Origin: Paratinospora sagittata
Taxonomy: Eukaryota > Streptophyta > Magnoliopsida > Ranunculales > Menispermaceae
Assembly (NCBI GenBank): GCA_035771175.1
Contig: CM069597.1
Span: forward strand, 13,675,001 to 13,739,000
DNA length: 64,000 nucleotides
Reading direction: 5' to 3'
A program made the translations under genes and the position numbers. Shown piece after piece: positions 1-11,500 of this stretch (positions are counted from its first letter, which is position 1; each line of letters starts with the position of its first letter). Under the pieces are notes generated by a model, which made no database searches, was not told where the DNA came from, and was given only the letters and a program-made list of their open reading frames with translations.

Positions 1-580
1 AAATCTCTCCAGTTCGCTCATGGAAAAAGATGAAGCGATTGTTAAAGACGAGATTTCTACCACCAGACTGTGAGCAAACCTTGTTTCAACAGTATTATGA
101 ATGCAAGCAGGGGAATAGAACTGTACAATCTTACACAAAGGAGTTCTATAGATTATGTTCACACAATGATCTCATGGAGACAAAGGTGCAGTAGGTGGCT
201 CGTTACATTCATGGCCTGAAATACTCAATCCAGGATCAGTTTCTTTGTAGATTATTTACTTATTAACTAAAGCAGTCAATGTCGCAATAAAGGAAAAATC
301 TCAGTTAGATCGATCAAAGACTCATCATGGATTACAAAGTTCCCCTGAACTGTCACAGTTTGCTATAAATAAAGGACAACAACCAATTATCAGCTCTCCC
401 ACAATGCCATCTAGTCGAAGCACAAGTAGCGGCATTCATAAGATAGGCGAGGCACATGTCGCAGGAGCACGAGAAGCACCAAAGACCAACAACCCTTACG
501 CTCAACGACGCTTGAAAAATGTTATCGATGTGGGCAACCAGGTCATTGTTCTAATCAATATCCAAAAATGGGTGAAATAA
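1..580 (+). pseudogene. gag fragment with degenerate zinc knuckle
   Basis: The + strand encodes a retrotransposon gag-type capsid segment (residues like RFLPPDCEQTLFQQY, then VQSYTKEFYRL) interrupted by a stop at about 193. At about 519-560 it encodes a CCHC-type zinc knuckle, CYRCGQPGHCSNQYP, in which the last cysteine of the C-X2-C-X4-H-X4-C pattern is replaced by tyrosine. In an intact element this would be the nucleocapsid that binds the RNA genome. The copy is non-functional. Confidence 0.7.
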
Positions 581-659
581 ACTTAGTCGAGCAAGAGGAT
601 GATGAAGAAGCTGAGAATGAGTGCGTCACTCCTTTTGTCTATGAAGATAATGAAGCGAC

Positions 660-1380
660 CAAAGAAGATGAAGGAGAACTTCTTTCTCACTCATAAGTGG
701 TTCAACGACTACTCCTAACCCAAAGATTGAAGAGCACCCTCAGAGGCACAATGTATTTCGGACTCGATGCACGGTTAATCTCAAGGTGTGTGATGTCATC
801 ATTGATAGTGGTAGTAGTGAGAATATTATATCATCAATCATGGTCAAGAAGCTTGGATTAAAGACTCAAAAGCATCCCACACTGTACAAGATCAGTCGGA
901 TTAAGAAGGGCACAGAAACTAAAGTAACTCATACCTGTCTTGTTCCTTTTACAATTAGGAAAAATTATGCAAGTGAAGTTCAATGCAACGCCGTTGACAT
1001 GAATACTTGTCATATGATTTTGGGAAGGCCTTGGCAAGTTGACGTTGATGCCACTCATAAAGGTCGAGACGACATCTATATTTTCATGCATAATGGTCAA
1101 AAAATCATGTTGGGACCACTCCACCAGGCTACCAACATCTCAAGAGAAAAGGAAATTCGTACTTCTAGTTAACAGTGAACAGTTTCTAGAAGAAGCTATT
1201 TCATCCGCATTCAATGAAGATGATCTTTACAAGTATCATCCTCCAAAGGCAATACATTCCTTTAAAATTGACTCGAGGACGAGTTCTTTTCAAGCAGGGG
1301 AGACTGATGTAGAACAAATTGTCGACAAATACATGGACCATTTGGATCGTCACAAGCCCACTGAAGGCAAGAGACATTAA
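660..1380 (+). pseudogene. Retropepsin-like protease fragment joined to a pol 3' end
   Basis: An open frame at 786-1172 has the aspartic protease signature: IIDSGSSENI with the catalytic Asp codon at 804-806, and a second conserved segment MILGRPWQ. Retroelement proteases of this type cleave the gag-pol polyprotein. After the stop the frame shifts, and 1191-1380 encodes a segment resembling the far 3' end of pol in this group of gypsy elements (IDSRTSSFQAGETDVEQ). The polymerase and integrase are therefore deleted between the two. The second part is recognised by general resemblance only. Confidence 0.65.
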
Positions 1381-1860
1381 AATGGAAAGAAGATCAAATT
1401 CTACTGCAAGGCTTCCAATTTTGCACCTTTCTAATTTTACAAGGCCTACTAATTTTTTTATGACTTCTAATTTTGTGAGTTTTCCAATTTCACGTGATTT
1501 CTAAACTTGTGTGCCTTCCAATTTTTTTTATTTCCTTTTTTTAGGAAAGTTTTTTATTCTTTTTTTTTAGGAAAGTATTGTTTAGGGAAATAACTTGATC
1601 TAGGAAAGTAGATTTTCTTTTGTTATGAAGAATTAGATTCTCTTGGAAAATATCAGTTTTCTATTTTTTATGATTTTCTCCTCCTATTTAAAGGAAGCTA
1701 TTGTAAAGAGAAAGACATTCCAGTTCAATAGAATTTTATTTCTCTTAAGAGAGTTTTCTCTTCTATTGTTTTCTTTGCTTTCATTGCATCAATGGAGTTG
1801 TAGATTGCAGAAAACAAACTCAAATAAAATGAGTGTGGCGGAGATGAGACTTTCAAGCTA

Positions 1861-2508
1861 GATAAGTGGAAACTAAAAGTGATAGAATCAAGAATGAAGT
1901 CATTTACAGCCTTATGAATGGCCCCAATTTGACATCACATGGAGGAAAGATGATTGGAAGAGTTTGGCTATTGAATGGAAGATCACTGCACTTGTGAGGA
2001 GCAACATGCGTCATTTACAGGTTTAGAAATTAGAAAGTCTAGTGGAAGGCCAAAACTGACTTAGGAGCGTGTCATGAAGAAAGATATGGGCGTCCTCAAC
2101 AAAAAGATATGATGACCTTGAAATAGCTGAATTTGGAATGAGATTCAGGCAGTTGCCTTCAAATAGTTGAGACCTGGGATAATGCTTTATACCGTTGTTA
2201 TTGTTTTTTCTTAAAATTCTTATTAAATTCATTATGTTATTTGTTAATCTTTGAGCTTTCTTGTGAGCTTTATACTCTTGTGCTTTAGATGATTCTGCAC
2301 TAAACAGGTGTAAAGATATTTAGGTAATGATCGGTTCTTAGCTTTTGTGACTATTACATGCTTTTGCTAAGGTATATCTGTTTATCAAGTTATATTATAT
2401 GTGCCTTTAGGCTATTTTTCTGTCTTCTTTACCATTATTTTCATTTTCTAAGAATTTCTAATATTATTGCTTGCTCTTCATGCTAATTTAGAGTGTTATG
2501 GTCTGCAG
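1861..2508. other. Non-coding, probably valyl-tRNA synthetase intron
   Basis: No coding segment with homology is visible. It ends in a pyrimidine-containing tract and the acceptor GTCTGCAG at 2501-2508. Exons encoding the catalytic core of the synthetase are not here and must lie to the left of the window, or be lost. Confidence 0.5.
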
Positions 2509-2559
2509 TTTGACACAGAGGAATCTCTTGTTAAATTACCTTTGATAGAATGTTGGGTG
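2509..2559 (+). CDS. Valyl-tRNA synthetase exon 1 in window
   Basis: Flanked by acceptor GTCTGCAG and donor GTAAGT (2560). Encodes 17 residues ([17 protein letters not shown]) just before the anticodon-binding helices. Phase 0 at its 3' end. Confidence 0.85.
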
Positions 2560-5500
2560 GTAAGTCAACTATTACGAAGTTTCCTTTTACTTCAAGCCTG
2601 TTACATGTGTCTTTTATGTTCTCTTAAAGCAATTTTTTTGATTCCCAGGTCTCTAAACTTCATGAACTTATTGATGCTGTTACAGCAAGCTATGAAAAAC
2701 TTTTCTTTGGCGATGTCGCGAGAGAGACATATGATTTTTTTTGGGGTGATTTTGCAGATTGGTATGGATTGTTCAGTATTTCAGTCAACTAATCTCAGGA
2801 AATTAATTATTTATGCTTCTAAGAACATTTGTTGTTGAGGTCCTGACCTGTGAAATCTCACGATTGTATTGATACTATGGTTACTAATTGTTTATAGACT
2901 TGAATAGTTTGAAAATGTTCTGCTCCATTTTGTGTTGAACCCCTTTTGATGTTTTATCACTTGTTTAGGTTCATATGCCATTTAAAATTCTCATTACGAG
3001 TTCTCCCACTAACAAATACCAGTTATGTTCAAAGCACATGAACTGTCATTGTTGTTTCTTGAATTATCTGGCAGTCTTCTATCAATAGAAGACAATTTGA
3101 TTAGCAAATGAATGACATACGACTTTGCTTTTTTTTTAACTCTTTAAGGAAAGACTAGTTCAAAGATGGCTAGAAGACTTTCTTGCCCGTCTTTCAATGG
3201 TTTAGATATATTTGTTGTGCTCTGGAAATCCTGATCTGTTTATTTCCCGTGATTTGAGTCAGCCATCATGGTCCTAGTCAGCTAGTTATCATACTCAATT
3301 TTATGGTGAGGAGTTGAGGGACAACCCAGGAAGAATTGTTTAGGTTAGATTCTCTTTTGTTTACCATCTTTTTAGACAATTTTAGTAATTTGTAATTTGG
3401 TAGATCCGTTTATTATGAGTTTTGGACAAATACTGCCACCTTATGCTTATTGTTGTCACCATAAAGGCCAGCTCCTTCTACGGCTAATCCTAGTTTACTT
3501 GATGAAGCTGCTTGCTGTGACAATGTCAGTCAACTTTAATTGTTTATCAAGGATCAGATTCCTGAATGTTGTCTTTGTTGCACTACTTAAGTGGGAAATG
3601 TCTGGAGGGAAGTACAAAAAATTTCAGGATGTTTCCATTATTTCTTTCATGTCAGTTCTGGGCTATGTTATTTTAAAATGAAATCAATGTTGCTTCCCTA
3701 TTTTACTGATGTTGAATATTTCTGATTGGCTGCAAATGTTGCTTCCAAATTTTTTTTGTTGTCACATTATTTTGCTATCTGGAAGTCAAGGCTTCTTGGT
3801 TCATTCCTACGAATGATACATCGGTTAAATAGCTATTTCACTTTGTTCAAAACATGCAACTTTCATGTTCTATTAGAGTATTTGGGGAAATATCACTATA
3901 TACTATATTCATATGGAATCTTATGAATATATATATGGGGCTTTCTACCATGACTGTTATTTAAAAAGGAAATTGTAACTCATGGTCACAGTTGTTTTAT
4001 ACATTATACATTGATTGTATTGTGGAAATTCTACATGAGTATGTGTATAGTCATACATTTGTAATTTAGGTGTTACATATACAGCCTTAAGCTGTTTATA
4101 TGTATACAGAGTTATAATTGCCAAATGACCAGTAAGTTTTATATTTATGTACGTACATTTGTTGTCTTATTCTAAGGTACAAGGAGAAAATTTGTGGGCT
4201 TACTATGTGGTCTAAGAGTTCAATTGACTCAAGTTCAGGTAGTGTTGTAGCATTTTGCTAGAAGTATTCTGCCTTTTGAAATTCAAAAGATGTATTTTTT
4301 TCATGAACTGATTGTTCTGTTCTGTTTTATTTGGAGTCAAGAAACTGCAAATCCAGGTTGGCTGTAAGTTTTTGTTAAAAATTTCATAATTTCCTAGGTT
4401 GATTTTCTCAAAAAATGATCTTCTAAATGGACTCCCAAGTCTAACCTGATCAATATGTCTTATGTTCTCAAGTCTGGAATTTCAGTTTGGTGCATGTCGT
4501 TGTGACATTTTGTTACTAATATCCGGAGTGGACTATGAGGTGTCTGATAGAAAACACCCTAAGAAAACTTGAAAAAGTACTGTAGAAATGCATATATGTT
4601 TTGCATATGTCCGTATTTGTATATATCTTGGGGGAAGCTGGGAAGGACACTATCCCAATCTAAACATTTTCTTTCAACTTTAAGGCTCAAGTTCACTCAA
4701 TCTGGTATTGTGTTTATTTTCCAATATATTCTGTTTTACTTGAGTGAATTAAATTTTCTAACAATGGTAGAAATCTTGCGTTGGTTTTCCAGGTATATTG
4801 AAGCTAGTAAGGCTCGCCTCTATCATGCTGAAGGGAATTCAACTGCTTCTGTAGCACAAGCTGTTCTTCTCTATGTCTTTGAAAATATAATAAAGATGCT
4901 GCATCCCTTCATGCCTTTTGTCACTGAGGAACTTTGGCAGGTTTGTTTCTCCTTTTTCATTTTCCATTTCATGTATATGCATGGGACTTCTTCTCTTACC
5001 TGTATAATTCATGATCTTAATATTGGTCCTGTTTTATTGAGGAGTGTATGCTGATGTATATGACTATCCTCATGTTATTCTGTTAATTACTTCCTTTCTT
5101 ACTAATTGGTCGTCTCAAGAAATCTCACAAGTTCCGTATGGAAGTTTCTTTTTGAGTGTCCATTTTATGTTGGCCATGTCTATTCTTCCTTGATACCTAA
5201 AACATCAGTATAGTGTAGTATCCAAAATATGAAGATTCAAGGTCTTAATGTCGTAGGTGGGGGAAACTTCTGTGCCCCTGTACGCTATATCCATGTGGAA
5301 GCTCCTAACAAGTCGCTTTCACATTTTGAGAAATATTTGATATTATTGCAACAATGCTAATTTGGCTTTCATCCATCATTGATGGCTCCAAGTAATGTAC
5401 CTAGTACCTAGAAAGGCATCTCATGCTATTGTTTGTTGTTGAATAAGGTACAAAGGAAATAATCTGGAAGGGATGCCTTCTAGGATCAGTTCCATTATAG

Positions 5501-8500
5501 TTAATTGGTGTGGTAGGATTAGTCAATTGATCTGTTAAATATAACTGAAATGGATCAGGCTATATGATTTTATGCTACCAGTACATGCCAATTGCAATCA
5601 TTTCCATGACTCTGTACCGCAACCTACATTGACTCCCAATTGACATGTTGAATATAAACTGAAGTGGATTGGAATGCGTGAAAATTGTGAATATCTGTTG
5701 AATTTGTTTAGACTTTGTTATGACTTTCTACATGGGCTTATGACAATCTTTAACTCTTTTTGTCGTCACCTCGGGGCTTTTTTGTAAGCCACATCTCCTG
5801 GATGAGGATCACGTACTTCTCTTTTTCTTCTAATAAAATTTGTTACTTCTCACAAAAAAGAAAAGAAAAGAAGAAGAACTAAAGTATTAAGTGGAACTTA
5901 ATACTTAAGTTCCACTTCTTTTTGTTATGACTCACGATAAGAATGAAAAAATAGAAAAAATGAATAAATATTCATAAATATCAAAGACTGTAATACAAAC
6001 TTCCATCATTTCAGTAAACAGAAAACCCAATTCCATAAAGAATAGGATATATGGTTCATTGGATATTTCTTGTATTTTCTTTTATTTCTTCTATGACTTT
6101 CTTTGACAAAATGTATAAAATTTGTTAACAAGGATCAAAAATTCAAATTCTCCCTAAACTTCCCTCCTTTAAAATTTAGAATTAGTTCGGGGAAGTCCAA
6201 TTCGACATAGAAAATTTTTATAAAATTTCGACAACGCAGAAAAGTATAAAGAATTATATTTAAATGTTGTAAAGATCTTTGTTTTTGTTAGACATGCTGA
6301 AACAAGCATAATTATAAACTTTTTTTTTTGACAAGAAACATACTATTTATATATATATATAAAGTTAAAAGCCAAAGGGACGAGATGTCCCATTTGGATG
6401 TTACAAAGATTCCAAGATGGCGTTCCAGTTGAACATCCAATCCCCAAAATTGTAACCCAAAGACAACTTACATGAACTGACCCAAGTACCAAACATAAAA
6501 AGGGCGTGCTCCCACAACCCATTGCTGTTATTGAAGCAGTTATTAAAGATTTTGTTGTTCCTTTCAGCCCAGATGCACCAATGGTTTGCAAAATAATTAC
6601 ACTTCCAATACAATTTTAAATTACTATTCAATTGAGCACTAGGGAAAACAAAAAAGGAGTTATGATCTGGAGGAGGCAGCAGTTGGCATCTTCTGCACCA
6701 AAGGTTCCAAATCTCTTTCACCCTGTCACATTCCCCAAACACGTGCTCAATTTTTTCCTCATCTGTCCTACATAGGCAGCACCATGATGGAGATAGCATA
6801 GTATTAGGAAATTTCCTTTGGAAGATGTTGGCAGAATTTAATCTCCTATGAGCAACTAACCAAATCAGAACTTTAACTTTAGAGGGGACATGTGCACTCC
6901 AGATAAATTTGGCTTGAGAAAAGTGTGGGGGATTGTCAAGAGTGGAGATGGATTTAAACAGGGATTTGGAGGAGAATTCCCCAGAGGTATCCCCTATCCA
7001 GCAGATTTTGTCCTCTAAATTCTGAAGATGGCAAGAGTTTAAACATGGAATAAGAATAGGAACTTCCTTTAATGAATTGTTGGGCAAGTTCCTTGTCAAG
7101 TAAAGATCCCAATTCTACACAGAGCCATCATAACTAGGGGCTAAAGATGCAAAAGAGAAGATGGGAGCATTGTGCAGAAAACAAATTCTTTAGGAACTCA
7201 GTGCCACACCAGATATTCTCCCAGAATCTGATAGTGTTTCCATTATCTAGTTTGAGTCTAGTGAGGGATATGTACAGAAGGTAGATAGAACGTATAAACT
7301 TCCAAGGACATTTGTAGATGACTGTATGAAGAATGTTGGCATCCCTAGCATTCTCATGCAAACCATGCCTGCTCTTGATAACCCTTGCCCACAAAGCATC
7401 CTTCTCTCTAGTGAAACGCCATAGCCACTTCCCTGCTAATGCCCTATTCCTGTTCAATAGGTCCCCAATACCCAGACCACCATGCTCCAAATCTTTCTTG
7501 ACTTTCTCCCATTTTACCGGGTGAGAACCAGTCACTTTGTCTTCATTTTTCCACAGAAAATTCCGCATCATTTTCTCAATGGAGTAAGACACTGCTTTCG
7601 GCATTCTGAAGGTTGACATATAGTATGTAGGTATAGCTTTAAGGACAGATTTCAACAAAGCCAGACTTCCCCCTCTTGATAGGAAGCTCCTCTTCCAACC
7701 TCTTCCAACCATCCACTCTTCTTGCTATTGTCTGAATAACAGGTTCCCAAAAAGACATTTTCAGGGGGTTCCCATCCAGGGGCATACCCAAATATTTCAA
7801 GGCCAGAACCCTACTGAAACACCAATCCCTTCAACCATGTTGGTTATCTCCTCCTCTAGGATGTTAATCCCAGCTAACTGACACTTAGAGAAATTAACTC
7901 TTAAGTTCAGATATGAAGCAAAAGCTTTTAATGATTTTCATTGTATTCATTAAGCTGCAACCATCATTCTTCACAAAGAATAGGCAGTCATCTGCATATT
8001 GAATGTGGGAAACATGTGTCCCTTCCCTTCCCGCTATAAGACCCTTCATAATTCCTTTTTCCTTAGCCTTAGTAGTTATGCCATCTAACACATCTGCCAC
8101 CAAGGTGCATAAGAATGGTGACAATGGGTCTCCCTGCCTTAACCCTCTTGTACCCACAATTTTACCTCTCAACCTCCCATTAATAAAAATTGAGAAAGTG
8201 ACAGAAGATAGACACCCTGATGCAATGCGTTAAGAGTTGGAGGTGGTGGAAATCTCAAGTTAGTATTTTCCTATTTTAGGATAATTTGCTAATTTAAGTA
8301 AATTTACTATTTATGGTAATTTTTACTTTTAGTATTTTATTGAATTAGGAAACTAGTATTTTTGTTGAATTAGGAAATTAGTATTCGAGTCTATTTAGAA
8401 GCCTAGTTATTACTATTTTCATAGTTGAGTCTATTTAGGAATTTTTATGGGTTTTGTCTATAAAAAGGGGTCCTTGTATGAGTTATGGGTAGATTTTTTT

Positions 8501-11500
8501 TTGATTTTTTTTTTTGAGAGGAAACAAGCAATTACAAACTCGCCCACCAGGGGGTATCCCATCCCTAGGGAACAGACTAATCCCCCTCCAACAACGTACA
8601 CCACACCCAAGCAACCCCAACCCCAAACACCTCCCGAGCGCGTTTGACAATCTGTCCGCCGGCGTAATGAAGCTCCTCAGCGCTAGCCTTCCCCAACGTG
8701 ATGACGAATTACGATAGGAACACACCTCCGCGCAGCAAAGAATCGAACCCGCGACCACTACTATGCCGAAGTGTGGAGCCACCAACTGCGCTACACGTTG
8801 TTGGCAGTTATGGGTAGATAATATTGATTTTTTTTAGAATTTGTGAATTCTTTCTTCACCTCTTTTCTCGGTATTCTAAAGAATCAACGAGTTAGAGGTG
8901 TGTTAATTGTCAGTTGGTAGCAATGTGCTACGTTCTTTCAAGTGGTACGTGGTGGGGATAGACGATGAGATTTGGAGATCAAGGTGACTATCCCAAAAGA
9001 TCTGATCTTCTCTCTTGCAACAACTGATTTAGATGACGAAATTGAAAATCCTTTGGAGGGTTTTCATAACCCTTTCAATGCTCCACCAATATTTGATGAA
9101 TATGCTGATGAAACTGAAGAAGAGGATGAAGTTGTAGTAGCAGAAGATGAAGAACCTGAGTATAATAGTGAGAATTATTTAGTTGATGCAGAGGAATCCC
9201 TAGAGGGTGATACGGGCCCGTTGTTTGGAGGTCAATGCCTTTGCTTAGCACCTCGCGCGCATGATAACTGGCTACGACATATCATTCAATCAACTTCACT
9301 ATTGTTGTAAAATCTACGAGATCATAACTGATTCTAGTAGCTGCAACAACGTTGTTTGTAATGAAGCAATACTACAGACATTGGGATTAGTGAAAAAGAA
9401 ACATCCAAAGTCCTATAAGCTAGTGTGGTTGAAAAATTGCATAAGTACTCAGGATCATTTAGCGAGGGACAATCAAAACTATAATGATGTTACTAACTGC
9501 AAGCGTCGAAACGGTCGTCGAAAGCACAGTCGCAAACGTCGCCTGAAGTTATTGAGTCAAAATCACTTATTGATGCGTTTGATGCTAACGACTTTGTTCC
9601 ATTCCATGGTCCTACCTCAAGCGACGATGCAGCAATTTCGAGGGCGAATTTTTCCAACATTGGGAGAATGATGCAATACGATAAGAGTTGGAGTTAGTGA
9701 AAATCTCAAATTAGTGTTTTCCTATTTTAGGATAATTTGTTAATTTTAGTAAATTTTCTATTTTCGGTAATTTACTATTTTTAGTAAATTTACTATTTTC
9801 AGTAATTTACTATTTTTAGTAAATTTACTATTTTCGGTAATTTTTACTTTTAGTATTTTATTGAATTAGGAAACTAGTATTTTTGTTGAATTAGGAAATT
9901 AGTATTCAAGTCTGTTTAGAAGCCTAGTTATTACTATTTTCGTATTTGAGTCTATTCCTCTATTTAGGATTTTTCCTGGGTTTTGTCTATAAAAAGGGGT
10001 CCTTGTATGAGTTATGGGTAGATTGAATAATATTGATTTTTTTTTTAGAATTTGCGAATTCTTTCTTCACCACTTTTTTCGGTATTCTGAAGAATCAATG
10101 AGTTAGAGGTGTGTTATTTGTCTTCCCTATTCACGCCCTGCATCACAACCCGCCAAAATCCATCTACGCCACCTACAACCAAAGCCTTCTTTTCCATAAC
10201 AAAATCAAGGAACTATTTAATTGAATCATACGCCTTCACAAAATCAACTTTCCACAGAAGTACCAGTTTTTTGGACATTCTCCAATCATCCACAACATTT
10301 GTAATCAGGATAGCATCAATAATCTGCCTATCATTCACAAAGGCCATTTGTGTTTCAACAATGGTGGACTGGATAACATTCCTCAGCCTGGTAGCCAGTG
10401 TTTTTGCAATAATCTTGTACAGACTAATGGTGAGACTAATAGGTCTGTTATCCCCCACCTTGATGGAGTTAAGCTTCTTGGGTATGAGGCTTACGTAGGT
10501 CTCATTGGTGCTTTTGTTGGCAACACCATCATAGTAAAATTCCTCCATCACTTTTAGAATGTCCTCTTTCACCATCATTGCTGAAAACACCTTCCCTAAT
10601 TTCCTCCATCTCGAAAGGCCTCTCCAACCATTGTTGTTGACCCTGGGAGATCTAGTGCCAGTTTATGCCATCAATACCCCATTGGCCATTATCATCAGCA
10701 TTGAAAACCTTCTTGTAATGCTCAACAATCTCCGGCAGATTTCATCCCCTCCCTCAATTATAGTGCCATCATCTTTTTTCTAGTTTGAGACCATAGCTCT
10801 AGACTTTCTGGTACTCAACAGCTTGTGGAAAAGTTTTGAATTAGGGTCACCATCTTTGGCCCACTTGACTCTGGCCAACTTATCCATCCCACAGTCAAGT
10901 GATTGGATTTCTTTTGATATCATTAGCCTTCTTTGTTGAGCACCCTCGGACCAAGCATAATTATATGCTTCAAACTCATTAAATTATGAAATGTAATGGC
11001 TTAAAGTAAGATTTGCAATCTATATATTACTTGGCGCATATTGCATGAGTAACAAGCTCCTTTATCACTTTTATGCTTAACATATATTGGAGATATATGG
11101 ATTTATTAAACATAGTTTATAAATTCCTGTTCATTTTTGTTTTAAAGTAAAGGTTTGTTAATCATATTTGCTTCTGTTGTGGAGAAGAGCAAAATCTGTG
11201 GGATTTATTTCCTTTAAGGATTTATTTCCTTTAAGGATTTATTTCCTTTAAGGAAAAATGATAATTCTGTGGGATTTATTTTCTTTAAGGTTTATTTCTT
11301 TTAAGGATTTATTTCCTTTAAGGAAAGATGATAATTTTAGTAGTCGTTTTATTTAACAATTACTAAAATTGTAATTATAGCTATATGTGTGCATAGCCCT
11401 GTATGTCTATATATATGGTGTCCCTCCATTAAGACATTATCAAGAATATGAAAATATTTCCTCTCTTCTCTCATGGACGTAGGCCTTGGAGCCGAACCAC

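Larger units (their letters stand above)
1..1860 (+). mobile_element. Decayed, internally deleted Ty3/gypsy retrotransposon remnant
   Basis: The stretch reads, left to right, as a gag capsid fragment, a broken zinc knuckle, an aspartic protease, a jump to a pol 3'-end-like segment (about 1190-1380), and then non-coding AT-rich sequence with a TATA-like CTATTTAAAGG at about 1684 that resembles LTR sequence. Reverse transcriptase, RNase H and integrase are missing, so the middle of the element was deleted. Both ends are unresolved: the left one lies outside the window and no target duplication was found on the right. It sits upstream of the first visible valyl-tRNA synthetase exon and may therefore lie in one of that gene's introns. 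Confidence 0.75.
8218..10133 (+). mobile_element. Short LTR retrotransposon remnant inserted in the LINE
   Basis: Two similar LTRs starting TGATGCAAT flank a 0.75-kb interior that keeps only a protease-like segment. The flanking 5-bp duplication is CACCC (8213-8217) versus CGCCC (10134-10138), one mismatch. The interior begins with TTGGTAGCAATGTGC, resembling a decayed initiator-Met tRNA primer site, and ends with the purine-rich TTGGGAGAA just before the right LTR. Because gag, RT and integrase are missing, it is an internally deleted copy. Its protease fragment resembles that of the gypsy remnant at 1-1860. Confidence 0.85.
6317..10951 (-). mobile_element. 5'-truncated LINE (L1-like non-LTR retrotransposon)
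   Basis: The element lies on the minus strand, with its 3' end marked by a T-run (about 6320-6330) on the + strand. It is flanked by a perfect 14-bp duplication, CAAGCATAATTATA, at 6303-6316 and 10952-10965, the hallmark of target-primed integration. It encodes the reverse transcriptase and the C-terminal zinc-binding domain, but the endonuclease and ORF1 are missing through 5' truncation. A small LTR element (8218-10133) interrupts the reverse transcriptase. Removing that insertion with one copy of its 5-bp duplication rejoins the frame. The LINE lies in intron 3 of the synthetase gene, antisense to it. Confidence 0.92.

Noticed and set aside
4569..5054. A 161-residue open frame as a separate gene
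   Set aside because: It is intron sequence fused to exon 3 of the synthetase; the splice sites at 4792/4793 and 4940/4941 define the real exon.
8483..8785. Open frames in both directions at 8447-8785
   Set aside because: They come from GC-rich SINE sequence and have no protein homology.
8700..8805. tRNA gene on the minus strand
   Set aside because: A and B boxes are present, but the sequence continues into a 311-bp body with an A-tail and target duplication. It is a SINE, not a tRNA gene.
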